NCBI RefSeq assembly: GCF_014836945.1
Contig: NZ_JACSPX010000001.1
Span: forward strand, 388,942 to 452,941
Direction: 5' to 3'
DNA from: Microbacterium commune
Lineage (GTDB): Bacteria; Actinomycetota; Actinomycetes; Actinomycetales; Microbacteriaceae
DNA: 64,000 nt
Shown: positions 59,142 through 64,000 of the stretch, piece by piece
How positions within the stretch are numbered: the stretch's first letter is position 1
How the letters are laid out: each line of letters begins with the position of its first letter
The notes under the pieces: model-generated
The model's database searches: none
Seen by the model: the letters and a program-made list of their open reading frames with translations, nothing else
What the model was told of the DNA's origin: nothing
Position numbers and translations under genes: made by a program

Positions 59142-60188
59142 GTCGCCGTCCTGCATGACGTAGTCCTTGCCCTCGAGCCGCGCCTTGCCCTTCGCGCGGG
59201 CCTCGGCGACGGATCCGGTCGCGACGAGATCGTCGAACGAGATGACCTCGGCCTTGATGAAGCCCTTCTCGAAGTCGGTGTGGATCACGCCCGCCGCCTG
59301 CGGCGCCTTCGCGCCCTGCGGGATGGTCCAGGCGCGCGACTCCTTGGGACCGGCGGTGAGATAGGTCTGCAGACCGAGCGTCGCGAAGCCGATGCGGGCG
59401 AGCTGGTCGAGACCCGATTCGGTCTGACCGGTGGCCTCCAGCAGCTCCTGCGCGTCCTCCGGGTCCAGCCCGATCAGCTCCGACTCGATCTTCGCGTCGA
59501 GGAACACGGCCTGCGCGGGCGCGACAAGAGCCTGCAGCTCTGCCTTCCGCTCCTCGTCGGTGAGCACCGATTCGTCGACGTTGAACACGTAGATGTACGG
59601 CTTCGCCGTCAGCAGACCGAGCTCCTTGATCGGCGACAGGTCGATGCCCGCCGTCGAGAGCAGCTGACCGCGCTCCAGCGCATCCTTCGCCGCGTTCGCG
59701 GCATCCAGAACCGACGGGTCAGTCTTCTTCTGCTTCACTTCCTTCTCGAAGCGCGGCAGCGCCTTCTCGATCGTCTGCAGATCGGCGAGCATGAGCTCGG
59801 CGTTGATGGTCTCCATGTCGCCCTTGGGGTCGACGGTTCCCTCGACATGCACGACGTCATCGTCGACGAAGCCGCGCACGACCTGCGCGATCGCGTCGGC
59901 CTCGCGGATGTTGGCGAGGAACTGGTTGCCGAGCCCCTCCCCTTCGCTGGCTCCGCGCACGATGCCGGCGATGTCGACGAACGACACGGTGGCGGGCAGG
60001 ATGCGCTCGCTGCCGAAGATTCCGGCCAGCACCTGCAGGCGCGGATCGGGCAGGTTCACCACGCCGATGTTCGGCTCGATCGTCGCGAACGGGTAGTTCG
60101 CTGCGAGCACGTCGTTCTTGGTCAGCGCGTTGAAGAGGGTGGACTTGCCGACGTTGGGCAGGCCGACGATTCCGATAGTAAGAGCCAC
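59115..60188 (-). CDS. ychF: redox-regulated ATPase YchF (OLA1 family)
   Basis: This 357-residue GTPase-fold ATPase has G1 GLPNVGKST at about 8-16, G3 DIAGIVRGASEGEGLGN, NVDES in place of NKxD (giving ATP preference), a coiled-coil insert, and a C-terminal TGS domain ending EFRFNV. It binds ribosomes and is involved in stress responses. The start is a GTG at 60188, 8 nt after TAGACT (leaderless). Its final codons have unusual codon use and form the right junction of the island. Confidence 0.95.
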   Translation of the reverse strand: MALTIGIVGLPNVGKSTLFNALTKNDVLAANYPFATIEPNIGVVNLPDPRLQVLAGIFGSERILPATVSFVDIAGIVRGASEGEGLGNQFLANIREADAIAQVVRGFVDDDVVHVEGTVDPKGDMETINAELMLADLQTIEKALPRFEKEVKQKKTDPSVLDAANAAKDALERGQLLSTAGIDLSPIKELGLLTAKPYIYVFNVDESVLTDEERKAELQALVAPAQAVFLDAKIESELIGLDPEDAQELLEATGQTESGLDQLARIGFATLGLQTYLTAGPKESRAWTIPQGAKAPQAAGVIHTDFEKGFIKAEVISFDDLVATGSVAEARAKGKARLEGKDYVMQDGDVVEFRFNV

Positions 60189-60316
60189 GGGATACGAGTC
60201 TACCGGCGGGGACGCCTCCCGCCGGCGTGCACTGCTCAGGTGCGCGAATCACCGGTGTTCGGCGGGCTGCGGCGAGTCTGCGGGCCGGCATCCGGATGTC
60301 GCGGGATGGTGGATCC

Positions 60317-60910
60317 GTGCCCCTGGATTTCACTGCGATCGACTTCGAGACGGCGAACTCCAGCCCCGCCTCGGCCTGCTCGGTCGGCCTCGTACGAGTC
60401 CGAGACGGCCAGGTCGTCGCACAGACGGGATGGCTGATCCGCCCGCCGATGGGCCACGACCAGTTCAACGAGTGGAACATCCGGATCCACGGCATCCACC
60501 CGCACGACGTCATCGGCGCCGCGACCTGGGCAGAGCAGCTCGACCGCCTGTGCGATTTCGCCGCAGACGACGTGCTCGTCGCGCACAACGCCGGGTTCGA
60601 TCTGAACGTTCTGCGCCGCGCCTGCGAGGTCACCGGCCTCGTCGCTCCCCCGTACCGCTCGCTGTGCTCGCTCGCTGTGGCGCGGAAGACCTACACACTC
60701 GACTCGTACCGTCTTCCCCTGGCCGCCGCGGCGGCCGGCTTCGGTGAGTTCGCGCACCACGATGCGCTGGCCGACGCCCGCGCATGCGCCCAGATCGTGA
60801 TCGACGCGGCCCGACGAGCCGCCGCAGACGATGTGCCTGCTCTCGGCGCCGCTCTGGGCGTGTCGCTGTCGGCGCCGCTCGTCTGCGAGCTCGAGCCCGC
60901 TGTGGCCTGA
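60317..60910 (+). CDS. DnaQ-like 3'-5' exonuclease
   Basis: The GTG at 60317 gives 197 residues starting MPLDFTAIDFETANSS, with DxE of ExoI (D-F-E), ExoII in VAHNAGFDLNVL, and ExoIII in HHDALADARACAQI. These four acidic residues and the histidine define the DEDDh exonuclease family (epsilon, RNase T, ExoX-like). It probably trims DNA or RNA ends; no polymerase domain is attached. An ATG at 60296 is an alternative start. Confidence 0.88.
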   Translation: MPLDFTAIDFETANSSPASACSVGLVRVRDGQVVAQTGWLIRPPMGHDQFNEWNIRIHGIHPHDVIGAATWAEQLDRLCDFAADDVLVAHNAGFDLNVLRRACEVTGLVAPPYRSLCSLAVARKTYTLDSYRLPLAAAAAGFGEFAHHDALADARACAQIVIDAARRAAADDVPALGAALGVSLSAPLVCELEPAVA

Positions 60911-60937
60911 CTTGTCGACATCGGACACAATGGTCAG

Positions 60938-61348
60938 GTGACGAGCGGACAAGGCGAACAGAGCGGACTGAGCGGACTGAGCCTCGAGGTGATCGAGGGC
61001 ACCTTCGACCTGGCCCGGCAGGGCCGCACCGCACCCCTCGGCGAGATGATCGATGCCGGAGTGCCGGTCGACGTGCGCAATCCGCGTCAGGACACGCTGC
61101 TGATCGTCGCGGCATACGCGGAGCACCTCGAGACCGTCGCGGACTTGATCGCGCGAAGCGCCGACCTGGATGCCGTGAATGCCAACGGCCAGACCGCGGT
61201 CTCGTGCGCCGTGTTCCGGCGCAACGAGACGCTGCTGCGGATGCTGCTCGACGCCGGCGCCGATCAGGATGCCGGCGGTCACAGCGCTAAGCAGATCGCC
61301 GACCAGTTCGGCCTCGGCGACATGCGCGCCGTGCTCGACTCCTACTGA
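60938..61348 (+). CDS. ankyrin-repeat protein
   Basis: This 136-residue protein contains about three ankyrin repeats (residues 30-130; for example DVRNPRQDTLLIVAAYAEHL and DAVNANGQTAVSCAVFRRNE) and no other domain. Ankyrin repeats mediate protein contacts; the partner is unknown. The GTG at 60938 lies 6 nt after CACAAT, a possible -10 box. It follows the exonuclease gene by 27 nt. Confidence 0.85.
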   Translation: MTSGQGEQSGLSGLSLEVIEGTFDLARQGRTAPLGEMIDAGVPVDVRNPRQDTLLIVAAYAEHLETVADLIARSADLDAVNANGQTAVSCAVFRRNETLLRMLLDAGADQDAGGHSAKQIADQFGLGDMRAVLDSY

Positions 61349-61373
61349 GAAGGCTCAGCAGGGCTCCGCGGGC

Positions 61374-61652
61374 TCAGGCGCCGCCCGGCACCCACGACAG
61401 CAGTGCGATGACCACGACGGACGTTGCCAGGAACGCCCCGATGAACCACCACGAGCTCAGCTCGTGCCCCTCTTCGCGGCGCACGCGGAAGAGCACGTCG
61501 GCACGGCGGGCGGGATCGAACCCGGGCTGCACGGTGGCCTTCGCCTGCTGAGCGGCCATGATCTGCTCCTCGGTGACCCGAAGGATGCGACCGGTCGGGG
61601 TGGTGATGTGCGCGGCGCGCCTGGGACTCGCAGACGTCTCGTTCAACGGCAT
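61374..61652 (-). CDS. small single-helix membrane protein, unknown function
   Basis: The ATG at 61652 follows AAGGAG at 8 nt and gives 92 residues. The N-terminal 60 residues are polar and basic; a single membrane helix (about 64-86, WWFIGAFLATSVVVIALLSW) ends the protein. The frame begins 3 codons earlier at a GTG inside the Shine-Dalgarno. The family was not recognised. It is convergent with the ankyrin gene. Confidence 0.65.
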   Translation of the reverse strand: MPLNETSASPRRAAHITTPTGRILRVTEEQIMAAQQAKATVQPGFDPARRADVLFRVRREEGHELSSWWFIGAFLATSVVVIALLSWVPGGA

Positions 61653-61759
61653 CCCGAGCACTCCTTCTTCATGACCATGCCGGCGTGCTGATCACACCGT
61701 GCCCCCTTATTCTGCCAGCCTCCGCTGGGAATGCCGGGACGCGCGGTCTGATGCTCGAT

Positions 61760-62746
61760 TCAGAGCCACTTCGAGACGAGGTGATCCGACACGATGCGGC
61801 GCAGTGTGCCGGACGCTCCGCGCAGCACCACGCTCTCGGTGTAGAGGTAGTTGCCCTCGCGGCGCACACCCCGCACCAGCTGACCGTCGGTGACGCCGGT
61901 GGCGACGAAGATCGTGTTGTTGCCCTGCACGAGGTCGTCGGCCTCGTACACCTTGTCGAACTCGAGCCCTGCGTCGACGCCGCGCTGGCGCTCGTCGTCG
62001 TCCCGGGGCCACAGCACGCCCTGGATGTGACCGCCCAGTGCCTTGATCGCGCACGCGGTGACGATGCCCTCGGGGCTGCCGCCGATGCCGACGCACATGT
62101 CGGTGCGTGCGTCGTGACGAGCGGCGTTGATGCCGCCTGCGACGTCACCGTCGCTCATCAGTCGGGTGCCGGCTCCGGCCTCCCGGATCTCTGCGATGAG
62201 CTTCTCGTGACGGGGGCGGTTCAGCACCGAGACGACGAGCTCGTCGACCGGCTTGCCGAGAGCCTTGGCCAGGCGACGGACGTTCTCGCCGATGGGCTTG
62301 CGGATGTCGACCACGCCGATCCCCGCCGGCCCTGTGACCAGCTTGTCCATGTAGAAGACAGTCGACGCGTCGAGCATCGAGCCGCGATCCGAGACGGCCA
62401 GCACGGAGAGAGCGTTCTGACGCCCCTCGGCAGTCAGCGTCGTCCCGTCGATCGGGTCGACGGCGATGTCGCACTCGGGGCCTCGACCGGTGCCGACGAC
62501 CTCGCCGTTGAACAGCATCGGCGCATTGTCCTTCTCGCCCTCGCCGATGACGACGCGACCCTGGAAGTCGACGGTGCCGAGAAAGGCGCGCATCGCGTCG
62601 ACGGCCGCACCGTCGGCTGCCTCCTTCGCCCCTCGACCGATGAACGGCACCGCGCGGATCGCCGCCGCCTCGGTGGCGCGAACGAGTTCCATCGCGAGGT
62701 TGCGGTCGGGGCGGAGGGGGCTGAGATCTGCTGTGAGGCTCACCAT
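61760..62746 (-). CDS. glpX: class II fructose-1,6-bisphosphatase
   Basis: This 328-residue protein has VIGEGEKDNAPML, the metal-binding VDPIDGTTL, and SDGDVAGGI, all signatures of GlpX-type FBPases, which hydrolyse fructose 1,6-bisphosphate in gluconeogenesis using Mn2+ or Mg2+. The ATG lies 7 nt after TAGGCT (leaderless). It is divergent from fba, which acts on the same metabolite, so both directions of that step are encoded side by side. Confidence 0.95.
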   Translation of the reverse strand: MVSLTADLSPLRPDRNLAMELVRATEAAAIRAVPFIGRGAKEAADGAAVDAMRAFLGTVDFQGRVVIGEGEKDNAPMLFNGEVVGTGRGPECDIAVDPIDGTTLTAEGRQNALSVLAVSDRGSMLDASTVFYMDKLVTGPAGIGVVDIRKPIGENVRRLAKALGKPVDELVVSVLNRPRHEKLIAEIREAGAGTRLMSDGDVAGGINAARHDARTDMCVGIGGSPEGIVTACAIKALGGHIQGVLWPRDDDERQRGVDAGLEFDKVYEADDLVQGNNTIFVATGVTDGQLVRGVRREGNYLYTESVVLRGASGTLRRIVSDHLVSKWL

Positions 62747-62928
62747 GCGGGTCAGCCTAGTGACGACGGAGGATGGAAATCAGGACTTTTCACGAAATGA
62801 AAGCGAAGAAAACGCAGTTCTTGCCAGTTGATAAAGATACGCGCCCGAGCGGACGTAACCACGGAAGAATCCCCACCCCTGCGGGCTAAAGTGAGCATGC
62901 ACCCCGACCGACAGAAGCAGGAGAACTC
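62747..62928. promoter_or_regulatory. divergent glpX / fba promoter region
   Basis: The minus-strand -10 TAGGCT for glpX lies at 62759-62754. On the plus strand TAAAGT at about 62886-62891 is a candidate -10 for fba, and AGGAG lies 7 nt before its ATG. The intervening 120 nt contain AT-rich stretches; no named operator was recognised. Confidence 0.5.
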
Positions 62929-63957
62929 ATGCCCGTCGCCACTCCGGAACAGTACGCAGAGATGCTCGACCGCGCGAAGGCCGGTGGCTTCGCGTATCCC
63001 GCCTTCAACGTCTCGAGCTCGCAGACGATCAACTCCGTGCTGCAGGGTCTCACCGAGGCAGGCTCGGACGGCATCATCCAGGTGACCACGGGCGGCGCCG
63101 ACTACTTCGCCGGCCACACCGTCAAGGCTCGCGCGACCGGAGCCCTCGCCTTCGCGCGCTACGCGACCGAGGTCGCCAAGAACTACCCCGTGACCGTCGC
63201 GCTGCACACCGACCACTGCCCGAAGGATGCCCTGGCCGGCTTCGTCGAGCCGCTGATCGCGGCATCCGAAGAAGAGGTGAAGGCCGGTCGCAACCCGATC
63301 TTCCAGTCCCACATGTGGGACGGCTCGGCTGTGCCGCTCGACGAGAACATCGAGATCGCCCAGCAGCTGCTGCCGCGGATGAAGGCGATCAACGCGATCC
63401 TCGAGGTCGAGATCGGTGTCGTCGGCGGCGAGGAGGACGGGGTCGCGCACGAGGGCTCGAACGACGCCCTGTACACCACCTTCGCCGACGTCGACCAGGC
63501 GATCCAGGCTCTCGGCCTCGGCGAGCAGGGCCGCTACATCGCCGCCCTCACCTTCGGCAACGTGCACGGCGTGTACAAGCCGGGTGGCGTGAAGCTGCGT
63601 CCCGAGCTGCTGGGCGAGATCCAGGCTGAGGTCGCCGCCAAGTACGGCACCGGCCCGAAGCCGCTCGACCTCGTCTTCCACGGCGGCTCCGGCTCGAGCG
63701 ACGAGGAGATCGCCCTCGCAGTCGCGAACGGCGTGATCAAGATGAACATCGACACCGACACGCAGTACGCCTACACGCGTGCGATCGCCGACTACATGTT
63801 CAAGAACTACGACGGTGTGCTGAAGGTCGACGGCGAGGTCGGCAACAAGAAGCAGTACGACCCGCGCGCCTGGGGCAAGATCGCCGAGTCGGCGATGGCC
63901 GCGCGCGTGGTCGAGTCGACCCGTCAGCTCGGCTCGTACGGCCAGTCGAAGAGCTGA
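62929..63957 (+). CDS. fbaA: class II fructose-bisphosphate aldolase
   Basis: This 342-residue zinc aldolase starts MPVATPEQYAEMLDRAKAGG, has the Zn ligands in HTDHCPK, VEIGVVGGEEDGVAHE, FGNVHGVYKPG, and the DHAP-binding GGSGSSDEEI and NIDTDTQ. It interconverts fructose 1,6-bisphosphate with DHAP and glyceraldehyde 3-phosphate. The ATG follows CAGGAGAA. The 43 nt left after the stop to the window end hold no supported feature. Confidence 0.95.
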   Translation: MPVATPEQYAEMLDRAKAGGFAYPAFNVSSSQTINSVLQGLTEAGSDGIIQVTTGGADYFAGHTVKARATGALAFARYATEVAKNYPVTVALHTDHCPKDALAGFVEPLIAASEEEVKAGRNPIFQSHMWDGSAVPLDENIEIAQQLLPRMKAINAILEVEIGVVGGEEDGVAHEGSNDALYTTFADVDQAIQALGLGEQGRYIAALTFGNVHGVYKPGGVKLRPELLGEIQAEVAAKYGTGPKPLDLVFHGGSGSSDEEIALAVANGVIKMNIDTDTQYAYTRAIADYMFKNYDGVLKVDGEVGNKKQYDPRAWGKIAESAMAARVVESTRQLGSYGQSKS

Positions 63958-64000
63958 CTCCCGCCGATCTCGAAGAGGGGTGCCCCGGGCCGCCCGCCCG

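Overview
The window is high-GC chromosomal DNA of an actinomycete, most likely a member of the Microbacteriaceae (Microbacterium or a close relative). The call rests on strong G/C bias at third codon positions, many GTG starts, frequent leaderless genes whose TANNNT -10 box lies 6-8 nt before the start codon, and actinobacterial families (a DUF3117 protein, an Mrp ATPase without the CxxC motif, a seven-iron FdxA ferredoxin, a short HesB-like protein, a DUF6328 protein). The genus is an inference. No rRNA gene, tRNA gene, CRISPR array or prophage structural gene was seen.

Layout. 0-4 kb: a MgtE_N/CBS protein (cut by the left edge), a DUF1003 membrane protein and the Mrp ATPase form one operon that converges on tatB; then an O-methyltransferase and a DUF3117 protein. 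4-12 kb: a PIG-V-like glycosyltransferase and dapE, divergent dapD, a DEAD-box helicase, gltA, and the fdxA-dapC pair, so three succinylase-branch lysine/DAP genes lie close together. 12-15 kb: azlCD-type amino-acid export with a divergent XRE-cupin regulator, and a secreted muralytic-type protein. 15-24 kb: typA, a CPBP protease homologue, a PH-domain protein and a complete oligopeptide ABC transporter. 24-29 kb: gcvTHP behind a tandem glycine riboswitch. 29-35 kb: an NrtR-type regulator and nadA-nadB-nadC-cysteine desulfurase, with two repeated boxes at the nadA promoter. 35-47 kb: accessory and housekeeping genes (GT2, ABC exporter, MFS exporter, Dps, acyltransferase, TDT exporter, pdxH, mug-type glycosylase, RibD-like reductase).

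47.5-59.1 kb is a genomic island inserted at the 3' end of ychF. Three partial copies of the last codons of ychF (47477, 48222, 48766) lie inside and at the left edge, and ychF itself closes the right edge. The copies divide the island into modules: a P-loop ATPase/kinase; a 147-residue orphan; and a large module with an XRE-ImmA protease plus DUF4411 PIN-like pair, a complete type I restriction-modification operon (hsdM-hsdS-hsdR), a small XRE regulator with a 19-bp palindrome on its start codon, and a divergent 297-residue protein that joins cysteine clusters to a transposase-type DUF4096 domain but lacks a transposase catalytic domain. No integrase is visible. This island is the most promising place for an undescribed system.

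59-64 kb returns to core genes: ychF, a DnaQ-like exonuclease, an ankyrin protein, a small membrane protein, and divergent glpX and fba of central carbon metabolism.
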